DNA from: Pseudomonas sp. JQ170C
GTDB lineage: Bacteria; Pseudomonadota; Gammaproteobacteria; Pseudomonadales; Pseudomonadaceae
DNA length: 64,000 bases
Direction: 5' to 3'
NCBI RefSeq assembly: GCF_035581345.1
Contig: NZ_CP141608.1
Span: 3,192,501-3,256,500 of the forward strand
In this document: in pieces, positions 44,852 to 53,227 of the stretch
How the letters are laid out: each line of letters begins with the position of its first letter
Position numbering within the stretch: the first letter of the stretch is position 1
Translations under genes and position numbers: made by a program
The notes under the pieces: model-generated
The model's database searches: none
The model's input: the letters and a program-made list of their open reading frames with translations, nothing else
What the model was told of the DNA's origin: nothing

Positions 44852-46429
44852 ATGAAAATGAACTTTTCCCGCGTCATGGCGCAGGTAGCGCAACGCTATG
44901 CCGGTCAGGAAGCGCTGGTGAACGTCGAGCGCGATCGTCGCTATCGCTTCGATGAACTGCACCGGCTCACCAATCGCATCGCCAACACCCTGCGCAACCG
45001 CTTGCACTTGCAGCGCGGCGACACGGCGCTGTGCATCCTGGAGAATGACAACCTCTCGTTGCTGCATGCCTGGACGGCCTTCAAGGGCGAAGCGGCGATT
45101 ACCCACACCAATTACCGCGACTCCCTCGAAGAACACCGCTGGCAGGTGGAGTTCATCGCACCCAAGGTCATTTTCATTGAGGTCGCGCTGCTGCAACGCT
45201 ACCGCGAAATGCTCTGCGCCAGCGGCGCCGTGGTGGTCTGCATGGACGAGCCGCCGGCCGATTGCGCCTTCGCCCTGCACTTCTGGTCTCTGCTCGAGGG
45301 CATGTCGGACGAAGAACCTGACGTCGAATCCGATATCTACCAGGACCACCTGATCTACCGCTTCACCGGCGGTACCACTGGCAAGAGCAAGTGTGCCCGC
45401 TACACCATCGACAACTGGCTGGCGGCACGGGACTCGATGTACGCCGACAGCGAGCAGAGCCAGGCCCTCAACGACCGCACCCGCTACCTGCATATCGCGC
45501 CCATCAGCCATGGTTCGGGGCTGTCGCTGTTGCCCACGCTGTTCCGCGGCGGTTGCACCGTTACCCAGAATGCTGCCGACCTCAAGGCCTGGTGCCGCAA
45601 TGTCGAGGCCGAGCGGATCACCACGGCGCTGATGGTGCCGACGCTGGTGGGCTTTTTGCTGGAACTGTCGGAGGCGTCGCACTACGACCTCTCCAGTTTG
45701 CAGACCCTCTACTACGGCGCCGCGCCGATGAGCCCGGTCAAGCTGGAGCAGTCCCAGGCGCGTTTCGGCAATATTTTTTTCCAGTTGTACGGCGCCACCG
45801 AATGCGCCCAGGCGGTCTGTACCCTGACCAAGGCCGACCACCTGGACGCGGTGCAAACGGGTCGTCTGGCGTCCGCCGGCCGCCCTGCCACCGGTATCGA
45901 GCTGAAAATCGTCGATGAGGCGGGCAATCGGGTTGCCCACGGCACCACCGGCGAAATCTGGCTGCGCGGGCGCGGCACCATCAGCGGCTACCACAACAAT
46001 CCCCAGGGCACAGCCGCCGAGTTCAGCGAGGGTTTCTGGAAGTCTGGCGACCTGGGCTATGTCGATGAGGCTGGTTATGTGTTTATCGTCGACCGCAAGA
46101 AAGACGTGATCATCACGGGCGGTTTCAATGTTTATGCCGTGGAGGTGGAAGCCACGCTCAATAGCCACCCGGCGGTGTCGATGTCCGCGGTGGTGGGCAT
46201 TCCCGATGACAAGTGGGGTGAGGCGGTACACGCCGAGGTGGTGCTCAAGGCGGGCATGGTGGTCGACGAGCAAACGCTGATTGCGTTGGTCAAGGAGCGG
46301 CTGGGCGGGTTCAAGGCGCCCAAAACGGTGAAGCTGGTTGATGCCTTGCCCTTGAGTGCGGTGGGCAAGGTGTTGCGTCGGCAGGTGCGTGAGGGCTATT
46401 GGCAGCACCAGTCACGGCGGGTTTCCTGA
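44852..46429 (+). CDS. AMP-dependent acyl-CoA ligase, paralogue 1
   Basis: This 525-residue ligase has an unusual P-loop, FTGGTTGKSKCA (171-182), in which serine replaces the common proline, followed by YGATE, GFWKSGDLG, the hinge DRKKDVIITGG and the catalytic lysine in SAVGKVLRRQV. It is a close paralogue of the protein at 61389-62960 and they share most motifs. Both genes end just before a composite repeat island. The gene stands alone on the plus strand, after a REP doublet and with its own CA motif. A bulky or long-chain acid is a likely substrate given the neighbours. Confidence 0.9.
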   Translation: MKMNFSRVMAQVAQRYAGQEALVNVERDRRYRFDELHRLTNRIANTLRNRLHLQRGDTALCILENDNLSLLHAWTAFKGEAAITHTNYRDSLEEHRWQVEFIAPKVIFIEVALLQRYREMLCASGAVVVCMDEPPADCAFALHFWSLLEGMSDEEPDVESDIYQDHLIYRFTGGTTGKSKCARYTIDNWLAARDSMYADSEQSQALNDRTRYLHIAPISHGSGLSLLPTLFRGGCTVTQNAADLKAWCRNVEAERITTALMVPTLVGFLLELSEASHYDLSSLQTLYYGAAPMSPVKLEQSQARFGNIFFQLYGATECAQAVCTLTKADHLDAVQTGRLASAGRPATGIELKIVDEAGNRVAHGTTGEIWLRGRGTISGYHNNPQGTAAEFSEGFWKSGDLGYVDEAGYVFIVDRKKDVIITGGFNVYAVEVEATLNSHPAVSMSAVVGIPDDKWGEAVHAEVVLKAGMVVDEQTLIALVKERLGGFKAPKTVKLVDALPLSAVGKVLRRQVREGYWQHQSRRVS

Positions 46430-46444
46430 GGCCTGCGTTGGTTT

Positions 46445-46470
46445 GGTGCTGGTGCTGGTGCTGGTGCTGG
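46445..46470. repeat. (GGTGCT)4 hexanucleotide repeat
   Basis: Four full GGTGCT units and a partial fifth lie 15 bases after the ligase stop. Non-coding; prone to slippage. Confidence 0.85.
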
Positions 46471-46478
46471 TTTTGTAA

Positions 46479-46705
46479 GCTTATCCATTTCATGTGGCGA
46501 CGCTGCCGGCCCCTTCCGCCCTTACGGCGGCCTACTTTTCTCTTGGGAAAAGTAGGCAAAACCGCTCGCTCCTGCATCCGGCCCTACGCTGCGCTCCGGG
46601 TTCCCTCGCTACGGTGTCCTCCACTCGGCCTCCTGAAGTCGCAAAGTTACGGGCGGCGCCTGGGAGGACGCATCTTCGAGATCAACGTCCACTGCCAACA
46701 GCCAG
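46479..46705 (+). repeat. Long intergenic repeat, copy A (left arm of island 1)
   Basis: It opens with GCTTATCCATTT and a GCCGGCCCCTTCCGCC block, and contains a hairpin CCTACTTTTC-TCTTGG-GAAAAGTAGG at 46531-46556. Related copies are at 47062-47353 (inverted), 63067-63217 and 63700-64000 (inverted). The inner part next to the REPs matches copy B most closely. No coding potential is apparent. With copy C, REP units and microsatellites it accounts for the 1,034-bp gene-free stretch 46430-47463. Confidence 0.85.
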
Positions 46706-47028
46706 GTAGGAGCGGGCTCGGTGGGAGCGGGCTTGCACCCGCGATAGTCCCCTGAGCCGTGCACATCCAGGTGCAACGCCGAAGCGGGATCACCAGCAGG
46801 CATGGATCTATCGGCAAAATTCAAAATCCATCGCGGGGCAAGCCCGCTCCTACCGGCGGGTGATGCCCACAGCCTGGTATTTTGTCGATCTCGGGGTAGG
46901 AGCGGGCTTGCCCCGCGATTAAGCCCCTGAGCCGTGCACATTCAGCTACAACTGTGAAGCGGGATCACCGGCAGACATGGATCTATCGGCAAAATTCAAA
47001 ATCCATCGCGGGGCAAGCCCGCTCCCAC
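46706..47028. repeat. REP doublets of island 1
   Basis: Two REP doublets with the same internal linker as the 13.9-kb array (GCACATCCAG..., GCGGGATCACC..., ATTCAAAATCCATCGCGGGG) start near 46721 and 46896. They lie between inverted copies A and C of the long repeat. Confidence 0.88.
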
Positions 47029-47061
47029 TGGCGGGTGATGCCCACGGTCTGGCCCTGCTCT

Positions 47062-47353
47062 TGATCTTCATGCACGAACGTTCAGGCGCCGCAGAATGCG
47101 ACTTCAGGAGGCCGAGTGGAGGTGCCTGTAGGGGCAGTGCGCAGCACCTTCGGCGCAGCCGAAGACGCGAGACGTAGACTTGGCGAAGCAAGTCGTAGGC
47201 CGCGTGGCCCCGGAGGGTGCCGGAGCGAGGGGACCCGGAGCGCAGCGTAGGGCCGTATGCAGGAGCAAGCGGTTTTGGTTCCTTTTGCCAAGACAAAAGG
47301 GACCCGCCGTAAAGGCGGAAGGGGCCGGCGGCCTCGCCACAACAAATGGATAA
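47062..47353 (-). repeat. Long intergenic repeat, copy C (right arm of island 1)
   Basis: This inverted copy runs from the TGCACGAACGTTCAGGCGCC end to AAATGGATAA. It includes an imperfect hairpin around CCTTTTGCCAAGACAAAAGG (47281-47300). Its REP-proximal end matches copy D at 63067-63217 in reverse complement. Confidence 0.85.
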
Positions 47354-47396
47354 ACACGCAACACGCAACACACAGCACACAGCACACAGCACACAA
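47354..47396. repeat. CA-rich microsatellite (ACACAGC/ACACGCA, ~7 bp)
   Basis: Short units ACACGCA and ACACAGC are repeated in tandem between the long repeat and the terminator of the DUF1329 gene. Confidence 0.75.
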
Positions 47397-47405
47397 GACC
47401 AAACC

Positions 47406-47436
47406 AAAAAAGCGGAACCGACCCAGTCGGCCCCGC
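47406..47436 (-). terminator. Rho-independent terminator after the second DUF1329 gene
   Basis: On the minus strand a stem pairing GCGG and CCGAC with GTCGG and CCGC is followed by six T residues, about 28 bases after the DUF1329 stop. Confidence 0.88.
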
Positions 47437-47463
47437 CTCACCCACAGAACATACCCGGAGCCG

Positions 47464-48816
47464 CTAGCGAACCCCCGCCCCCGCCAGGCTGTCCGACGTC
47501 CAGCCATTATCCGCACTGAGCTTGTCCATAACCTGCACACCAGCCTTGCCTGGCCAAACGTTGATGTAATACGTACCGCCAATCAGGTCATAGTGCCCAG
47601 CAGTACTGTTCACAGCATCAGCGTCATACATCTGATGGACATAACTGAAGCCTGGACGCCATAGCTGACCGCGGCCGTCATACTGGTCCACCGCCAACGC
47701 AGTCCAGCTGTCTTCGTCGATATAGAAAGTACGCTTGGAGTAGATATGGCGCATCCCCGGCTTGAGGGTCGCCTCAACCACCCAGACACGGTGCCGCTCC
47801 CAGCGCACCAGGTCCGGATTGATGAACTTCTCACCAAACACCTGCTCAGGATCCTCGGCATAGGCAAAGCGGTAGGCGTTGTACGGAACGTACATCTCCT
47901 TCTTGCCGATCAGCTTCCAGTCGTAACGGTCCATCCGGCCGTTGAACAGGTTGATGTCGTCGATGGTAGACATACCCGAGGTACTGGCGTTCGGCGTGTC
48001 GTAGGCCAGGTCAGGCGCCAGGCGCACGCGGCGTTGTCCAGGCAGGTACTGATAGGCCTTGCGCCCCCGCTCGGTGGCGGTGTAGTCGAAGGTCATCACC
48101 GCTTCGCCGGCACGGCGCGCAGGGCCGCTGTAGTTGGCACGGGCACGGGTCAGCAGGGTGTCGTCGCTATTTTTCGCCGTGTTGTAGTAAGGCGTCTCGT
48201 AGGTCCAGCGGCCCAGTGTGGAGGTGACCAGCTTGCCCGCCGCGTCAACGTTGTAGGCGCCGTACTTGGGCGCGATCCAGGCCACGCCCTGGTAGCGTGC
48301 CAAGTGGTTGAACATCACTTCGTTGCCGCTCTTGGGAATCGGGAACGGTACACCGGCGTGGGCGCCTTGCAGCGTCTCGTTGTTGTTGGTCAACGTGGCG
48401 CTGGTGGCATTCTTCAGGGTGTTGTCCAGCACCGACTGCGGGAAGCCTACCGTGCGATGGGTCGGGTAAACGTCGATGCGAAAGCCCGGCAGTTTCTTGA
48501 TCAGTGCCTTGGTGCCTTCGGTGAGCTTGTCGCCGTAGGTGTCCACGTTGCTGGCGTTGATCGAGAATTGCGGTTTCTCGTTGGCGAAGGGATCGGGGCG
48601 AACACCCTTGGCCTTGTCGAAACCGGCAGGCGCGGTCTTCAGCCCGCCGGTGTACGCCGGAATGGTGCCATCGGCATTGCCGGCCATTTCCGCGCCAACC
48701 GGGGTCAATGTCGTCCCCAGTTGTTTGGCTTCCTGTTCTGTCACTGCTGCATGGAGCACGCCTGCATGCGCGGCCAGCAGGCCGGCCGCGATCAGGGTTC
48801 TTGTCAGTTTAATCAT
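47464..48816 (-). CDS. DUF1329 family exported protein, second copy
   Basis: The 450-residue protein has a signal peptide (1-23, ending LHA) and the DUF1329 pattern: GAEMAGNADGTIPAYTGGL, VMFNHLARY, YLPGQRRVRLAP, DRYDWKLIGKKE and HRVWVVEATLKPG. It is equal in length to the copy at 26871-28223 and clearly related, but no DUF1302 barrel gene is beside it. It follows the MaoC gene after 239 bp that contain two inverted repeats, so it may have its own promoter. A terminator lies just downstream. Confidence 0.9.
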   Translation of the reverse strand: MIKLTRTLIAAGLLAAHAGVLHAAVTEQEAKQLGTTLTPVGAEMAGNADGTIPAYTGGLKTAPAGFDKAKGVRPDPFANEKPQFSINASNVDTYGDKLTEGTKALIKKLPGFRIDVYPTHRTVGFPQSVLDNTLKNATSATLTNNNETLQGAHAGVPFPIPKSGNEVMFNHLARYQGVAWIAPKYGAYNVDAAGKLVTSTLGRWTYETPYYNTAKNSDDTLLTRARANYSGPARRAGEAVMTFDYTATERGRKAYQYLPGQRRVRLAPDLAYDTPNASTSGMSTIDDINLFNGRMDRYDWKLIGKKEMYVPYNAYRFAYAEDPEQVFGEKFINPDLVRWERHRVWVVEATLKPGMRHIYSKRTFYIDEDSWTALAVDQYDGRGQLWRPGFSYVHQMYDADAVNSTAGHYDLIGGTYYINVWPGKAGVQVMDKLSADNGWTSDSLAGAGVR

Positions 48817-48936
48817 GTCTCCAACCTCTAGGATGGTGGTTTGAGCGTCTTCTTGAGCACGCCCTGCACTTCAGGGAACTGCAAACTGGCGTCCCGTCCC
48901 GGCAGTGTTTTTTTAACCAACACCCCCCTCCCTTCG

Positions 48937-48966
48937 CCCCCCCCTTATTGGCGCACTAAGGGGGGG
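48937..48966. other. GC-rich inverted repeat upstream of DUF1329 copy 2
   Basis: CCCCCCCTTA and TAAGGGGGGG are perfect arms around a 9-base loop. It lies between MaoC and DUF1329 genes without an adjacent T-run. Confidence 0.6.
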
Positions 48967-48993
48967 ACGGCCTGCCTGGGGGCCGAAAACACA

Positions 48994-49026
48994 AACGCCA
49001 CGCAACCTCAGCAGGCGCGTGGCGTT
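48994..49026 (-). terminator. Terminator-like hairpin after the MaoC gene
   Basis: On the minus strand AACGCCACGC pairs with GCGTGGCGTT, followed by TGTGTTTTC, about 30 bases after the MaoC stop. The T-run is imperfect. Confidence 0.65.
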
Positions 49027-49055
49027 GGTCGAAGCGGTGGTGCCGGGCTCAGCGG

Positions 49056-49511
49056 TCAGGCAAATACCCGAAGGATGGTCTGCGCGACGCAGGCCGGTTT
49101 GCTGGCGCCCTCGATCTCGACCGTCATCTCGTAGGTCACCTGAGCTCCGTTGCCGTCCAACGGCTCGAAGGCCAGCACCTTGAAATGCCCGCGCAGCCGG
49201 CTGTCCACCGGCACAGGCTGGACGAAGCGCACTTTGTTCATGCCGTAGTTCACGCCCATCTTCACATTGCGCAGCTCGAACGCGTCGGTCATGAAAGTGG
49301 GCAGCAGGCTCAGGGTCAGAAAGCCGTGGGCGATGGTCTTGCCGAAGGGGCCGTCGGCAGCGCGCCCGGGGTCGGTGTGGATCCACTGGTGATCGCCGGT
49401 GGCCTCGGCAAAGGTGTCGATGCGTTGTTGGTCGATGGTCACCCAGTCGCTGCTGCCTACGACTTCGCCGACAAGGCCCTGCAGTTCGGCCAGGGTTTCA
49501 TAGCTTTTCAT
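49056..49511 (-). CDS. MaoC-family (R)-specific enoyl-CoA hydratase
   Basis: The 151-residue single-hotdog protein has the hydratase 2 signature FAEATGDHQWIHTDPGRA with the catalytic aspartate and histidine, then GKTIAHGFLTLSLLP. It should hydrate 2-enoyl-CoA to the (3R)-hydroxyacyl-CoA. The ATG at 49511 is overlapped by AACAACAA with a GGGAG upstream. It follows the two paired dehydrogenases by 36 bp. Together with the HSD17B4-like SDR at 60385 it defines an R-specific branch. Confidence 0.92.
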   Translation of the reverse strand: MKSYETLAELQGLVGEVVGSSDWVTIDQQRIDTFAEATGDHQWIHTDPGRAADGPFGKTIAHGFLTLSLLPTFMTDAFELRNVKMGVNYGMNKVRFVQPVPVDSRLRGHFKVLAFEPLDGNGAQVTYEMTVEIEGASKPACVAQTILRVFA

Positions 49512-49518
49512 TGTTGTT
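49511..49518 (-). promoter_or_regulatory. Candidate Hfq/Crc (CA) motif at MaoC start
   Basis: AACAACAA lies between the GGGAG ribosome site and the ATG, overlapping its first base, so a bound Hfq/Crc complex would cover the initiation region. Confidence 0.6.
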
Positions 49519-49547
49519 GTACTCCCGATGGTCTGTTCCAAGGCGGC

Positions 49548-50687
49548 TCAGGCGCGCAGTTGCGCCTGCAGCAGGGCCGCGCAGGCGGCTTCGTGGCTGT
49601 CGCTGCTACCCAGCAGCAGGTCGGCGACAATGGCCCGTTTGTAGTAGTGGCCGACCAGGTATTCCTCGGTCATGCCGATCCCGCCGTGCAACTGGATGCC
49701 CTGGCCGCAGACGAATTTCGCCGCCCGGCAGATGAGCATCTTGCAGCCCGAAACGGTCTTGTCGCGGGTGATGTCGTCATCGTTGGCCAGCGATGCCAGG
49801 GCCACGTGCAGGCTCGATCGCGCCAGCTCCAGTTCCGCCGCCATGTCGGCCATGCGGTGCTGCAGTGCCTGGAAGGTGCCGATGGGGACGCCGAACTGCT
49901 GGCGTACCTTGAGGTAGTCGGCGGTGACTTCGATGGTTTTTTCCATGCCGCCGATCAGCTCTGCGCACAACGCGACAATGCCATGGGCCAGGCCCTGGCG
50001 CAGCGCCGGCAAGCCCTGCCCCGCCTCACCCAGCAACGCCTGGGCATCGACCTCGACACCGTCGAAATGCAGCGACTGCACCCAGGTGCCGTCGTGCAAC
50101 GGCAGGGTCTGGCATTTCAGGCCCGGGCGATCGGCTTCGACCAGCAACAGGCTGATGCCCGGCTCTTGGGGTATCTGCGCCGAGACGATGAACGCCTTGG
50201 CCCCCACCGCGCCCAGCACCAGGCTCTTGTGCCCGGACAAACGAAACCCGCCCGCGTGTCGCTCGGCCCGCAAGGTGACCGGCAACGGCATGCCCCGGGA
50301 ACCGGCCTCGCTGAAAGCCAGCGCAAGACGGTAGGTACCGTCGGCCAGCTGCGGCAGCAACCGCGCTTTCTGCGCCTCGGTGCCTGCCGCCAGCAGGGTC
50401 TGCGCCGCCAGCACGGCACACCCCATGAACGGCTCCAGCACCAACCCGCGCCCCAGTTCCTGAGCGATGATCACTGTGTCTACCAGCGAGCCGCCAAGCC
50501 CGCCGTAGGCTTCCGGCAATGCGGCCATCAGCCAGCCATTGGCGGCGAACAGCGCCCAGTTGTCGGCGCCGCCCTCGGTGCCCGCATTGAGCTGGGCGGT
50601 ACGCGCCTCGAAACTGTAGGCCTTGTCCACGTAGCGTCGCAGGCTGTCCTGCAACAGTTGTTGTTCCGAAGTGAATTCGAAATCCAT
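49548..50687 (-). CDS. Acyl-CoA dehydrogenase, non-catalytic-type partner subunit
   Basis: The 379-residue protein opens MDFEFTSEQQLLQDSLRRYV, like the small subunit of pimeloyl-CoA dehydrogenase. The usual C-terminal YEGT segment carrying the catalytic glutamate is absent, with YKRAIVADLLLGSSDSHE near the end instead. It lies 15 bp after the partner dehydrogenase gene. Such pairs form alpha2beta2 heterotetramers in steroid side-chain and pimelate degradation. AACAACAA at 50658-50665 within early codons might add Crc control. Pairing is inferred from gene order and motif loss. Confidence 0.86.
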   Translation of the reverse strand: MDFEFTSEQQLLQDSLRRYVDKAYSFEARTAQLNAGTEGGADNWALFAANGWLMAALPEAYGGLGGSLVDTVIIAQELGRGLVLEPFMGCAVLAAQTLLAAGTEAQKARLLPQLADGTYRLALAFSEAGSRGMPLPVTLRAERHAGGFRLSGHKSLVLGAVGAKAFIVSAQIPQEPGISLLLVEADRPGLKCQTLPLHDGTWVQSLHFDGVEVDAQALLGEAGQGLPALRQGLAHGIVALCAELIGGMEKTIEVTADYLKVRQQFGVPIGTFQALQHRMADMAAELELARSSLHVALASLANDDDITRDKTVSGCKMLICRAAKFVCGQGIQLHGGIGMTEEYLVGHYYKRAIVADLLLGSSDSHEAACAALLQAQLRA

Positions 50688-50702
50688 ACCGGTTTCCTGA
50701 GA

Positions 50703-51899
50703 TCAGAGTTGGAACAGCATCTTGGCGATAATGCCGCGCTGCACTTCGCTGGTGCCGCCGTATATGGTCGAGGCACGGCGCAGGAACATGTCCTGGCTGA
50801 TGCCCCGCGCCAGCGCCTGCTGCGGGAAGGGTTGCTGCGGGCTTGCCTCGTGGGGATGCGGATAGGCAATCGCGCCGAAGTCGCCCAGTGCCTCGATCTG
50901 CGCCTCGGTGATGCGTTGCTGCAGCTCGGTCGCGCGGATCTTGAGGATCGAGCCCAAGGTGTGCGAAGCCGGGTTGTGCTGTTGCTCCAGGCGCGCCACC
51001 CGCTGCACGAGCATTTCGATGGCCTGCAGCTCGGCGTCCAGGCGCGCCAGCTTCAGGGCGAACTCCGGGCGTTCAAACAGCGCCTGGTCGCCACACTGCA
51101 GCGTCGTGCCAATCAACCGCAGCTCGCGCATGTAGCGCTTGAGTTCTGGCAGGTCGGCGGTGGTCGCATGTTCGTTGTTGAGCAGGAACTTGGTGATGCT
51201 CCAGCCCTGCCCTTCGCCACCGATCAGGTTGGTCACCGGCACGCGCACGTTGTCGAAGAAGGTTTCATTCAAGTGGTGGGCATCGTCGATGCTGCGGATC
51301 GGGCGCACGCTGATGCCGGGGGTACGCATGTCCACCAGTAAAAAGCTGATCCCCGCCTGCTTCTTCACATCCGGGTTGGTGCGCACCAGCAGGAAGATCC
51401 AGTCGGCATGGTGGGCGTAGCTGGTCCAGATTTTCTGGCCGTTCACCACGTAGCAGTCACCGTCGCGCACGGCACGGGTGCGCAACGAGGCCAGGTCGGA
51501 ACCGGCGCCCGGCTCCGAGAACCCCTGGCACCACAGGCGCTCGCCGCTGAACACTGCCGGCAAGTGCTCGGCCTTTTGCTCCGGCGTGGCAAACGCGTTG
51601 AGCACCGGGCCCAGCATCTTGTGCACGAAGCCATCCTGGGTGGGCGTGCCGGCGGCGCTGCACTCGTCATCGAACACCAGGATCTGCGGCACCGACCAAC
51701 CCGTGCCACCGTGCTCCTTGGGCCAGTACGGCGCCCCCCAGCCGCGCTCGGTGAGCAGCTGCTGCCAGCGCATGATCTGCTCGGGCGGCGAACGGGTGCA
51801 GCGCTGTTGGCCTTTCAGGTCCCCGGGGACCTGGTCGCGAAGAAAGGTCCGCACTTCTTCCCGGAACGCTTCAAGGCTGGCATCAGGTTGAAAATCCAT
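50703..51899 (-). CDS. Acyl-CoA dehydrogenase, large partner subunit
   Basis: This 398-residue flavoprotein resembles the large subunit of pimeloyl-CoA dehydrogenase and steroid ChsE-type enzymes. Motifs include WCQGFSEPGAGSDLASLRTR and VNGQKIWTSYAHHADW, both near the flavin. The late motif is TIYGGTSEVQ, with glycine in place of the common glutamate, as in the group that keeps its base elsewhere or in heteromeric complexes. The ATG at 51899 is preceded by AGGGGAA. It sits between the SCP2-type thiolase and its partner subunit. Confidence 0.9.
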   Translation of the reverse strand: MDFQPDASLEAFREEVRTFLRDQVPGDLKGQQRCTRSPPEQIMRWQQLLTERGWGAPYWPKEHGGTGWSVPQILVFDDECSAAGTPTQDGFVHKMLGPVLNAFATPEQKAEHLPAVFSGERLWCQGFSEPGAGSDLASLRTRAVRDGDCYVVNGQKIWTSYAHHADWIFLLVRTNPDVKKQAGISFLLVDMRTPGISVRPIRSIDDAHHLNETFFDNVRVPVTNLIGGEGQGWSITKFLLNNEHATTADLPELKRYMRELRLIGTTLQCGDQALFERPEFALKLARLDAELQAIEMLVQRVARLEQQHNPASHTLGSILKIRATELQQRITEAQIEALGDFGAIAYPHPHEASPQQPFPQQALARGISQDMFLRRASTIYGGTSEVQRGIIAKMLFQL

Positions 51900-51912
51900 T
51901 GCAGTTCCCCTG

Positions 51913-53100
51913 TCAGTCTTTGCGATACAGGGTGACGACACAGGCGCCACCGATGCCGATGTTGTGTTGCAAGGCGATGCGTGCGCCCTCGACCTGGCGC
52001 TGCTCGGCGCGGCCGCGCAGTTGCTGGACCAGCTCGGTGCACTGCGCCAGGCCCGTCGCGCCGATCGGATGACCCTTGGACAGCAGGCCGCCGGACGGGT
52101 TGACCACGTACTGGCCGCCATAGGTATTGTCGCCATCGTCGACAAACCGCTGCGCGCCGCCTTCAGGGCACAAGCCCAGGGACTCGTAGGTCAGCAGCTC
52201 GTTCTGGGCGAAGCAGTCATGCAGCTCCACCACCTGCACGTCCTCGGCACCGATACCGGCCATTTCATAGGCCTTGCGGGCTGCCGCGCGGGACATCGAA
52301 TAGCCGGCCACGTCACGCATGTCGCCCGAGGTGAAGGTTTCCGCGCCATCGGTGGTCAGTGCCTGGCCGGCAATCGACACACTGCGATCCAGGCCATGCT
52401 TGCGCGCATACGCCTCGCTGCACAGCACAACCGCGGCTGCGCCGCAGGTCGGTGGGCAGGCCATCAGGCGGGTCATGACGCCCGGCCACATGACCTGGTC
52501 GGCCATGACCTCTTCGGTGGTGACCACCTTGCGGAACACCGCCTTGGGGTTGTTGGCGGCATGACGACTGGCCTTGGCGCGAATCTTGGCGAAGGTTTCC
52601 AGCGGGGTGCCGAAGCGCTTCATGTGCTCGACCCCGGCGCTGCCGAAGATCCGCAGGGCCGCCGGAATCTGCGCAGCACCGGGCACCGCCTCGTCGCACT
52701 GGTCCAGGAACAGCTCCAGCGGGCTCGGACGGTCCGGGAACGCGCTGCCGATAGCGCCGGGAATCATCTGCTCGAAACCAAAGGCCAGGACGATGTCCAC
52801 CATGCCGCTGGCGATGGCCTGGTTGGCCAGGAACAACGCCGATGAACCACTGGCGCAGTTGTTGTTCACGTTCAGCACGGCGATACCGGTCATGCCGACG
52901 TTGTAGAGCACGCGCTGGCCGCAGGTGGAGTCACCGAAGACATAGCTGGCGTAGGCCTGCTGGATGGATTCGTAACCAACGCCGGCATCCGCCAGGGCCA
53001 GGCGTACGGCCTGCTCGCCCATGACCGCATAGGTCTCGCTCTGGCCAGGTTTTACGAAGGGGATCATACCTACACCCGCGACGACGACTTTCTGCATCAT
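51913..53100 (-). CDS. SCP2-type thiolase (lipid-transfer-protein family)
   Basis: The 395-residue protein is a thiolase of the SCPx/SCP2 group acting on branched or sterol-like 3-oxoacyl-CoA. It has the nucleophilic cysteine in NNNCASGSS (Cys82), HDCFAQNEL, GGLLSKGHPIGATG, and a C-terminal HNIGIGGACVV with a cysteine. AGGAG precedes two successive ATGs (53100 and 53097); either could be used. It lies between the crotonase and dehydrogenase genes of the second beta-oxidation block. Retention of all catalytic residues favours a true thiolase. Confidence 0.88.
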   Translation of the reverse strand: MMQKVVVAGVGMIPFVKPGQSETYAVMGEQAVRLALADAGVGYESIQQAYASYVFGDSTCGQRVLYNVGMTGIAVLNVNNNCASGSSALFLANQAIASGMVDIVLAFGFEQMIPGAIGSAFPDRPSPLELFLDQCDEAVPGAAQIPAALRIFGSAGVEHMKRFGTPLETFAKIRAKASRHAANNPKAVFRKVVTTEEVMADQVMWPGVMTRLMACPPTCGAAAVVLCSEAYARKHGLDRSVSIAGQALTTDGAETFTSGDMRDVAGYSMSRAAARKAYEMAGIGAEDVQVVELHDCFAQNELLTYESLGLCPEGGAQRFVDDGDNTYGGQYVVNPSGGLLSKGHPIGATGLAQCTELVQQLRGRAEQRQVEGARIALQHNIGIGGACVVTLYRKD

Positions 53101-53146
53101 GTCTTGCTCCTAAACAGTGGGAATCCTGCCGGCGCCTGGGCGTCTG

Positions 53147-53183
53147 CGGCACGTCGTGCCGGTGGCAGGTCTTGAGTCTCAAG
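53147..53183. other. Two short perfect inverted repeats between crotonase and thiolase genes
   Basis: CGGCACG-T-CGTGCCG (53147-53161) and CTTGAG-T-CTCAAG (53171-53183) lie in the 127-bp gap. Neither is followed by a T-run; they may be protein sites or mRNA structures. Confidence 0.45.
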
Positions 53184-53227
53184 GATAGGCAGCGTCACAG
53201 CCCTGCTGCCCCTCTCCATTTGGGTGT

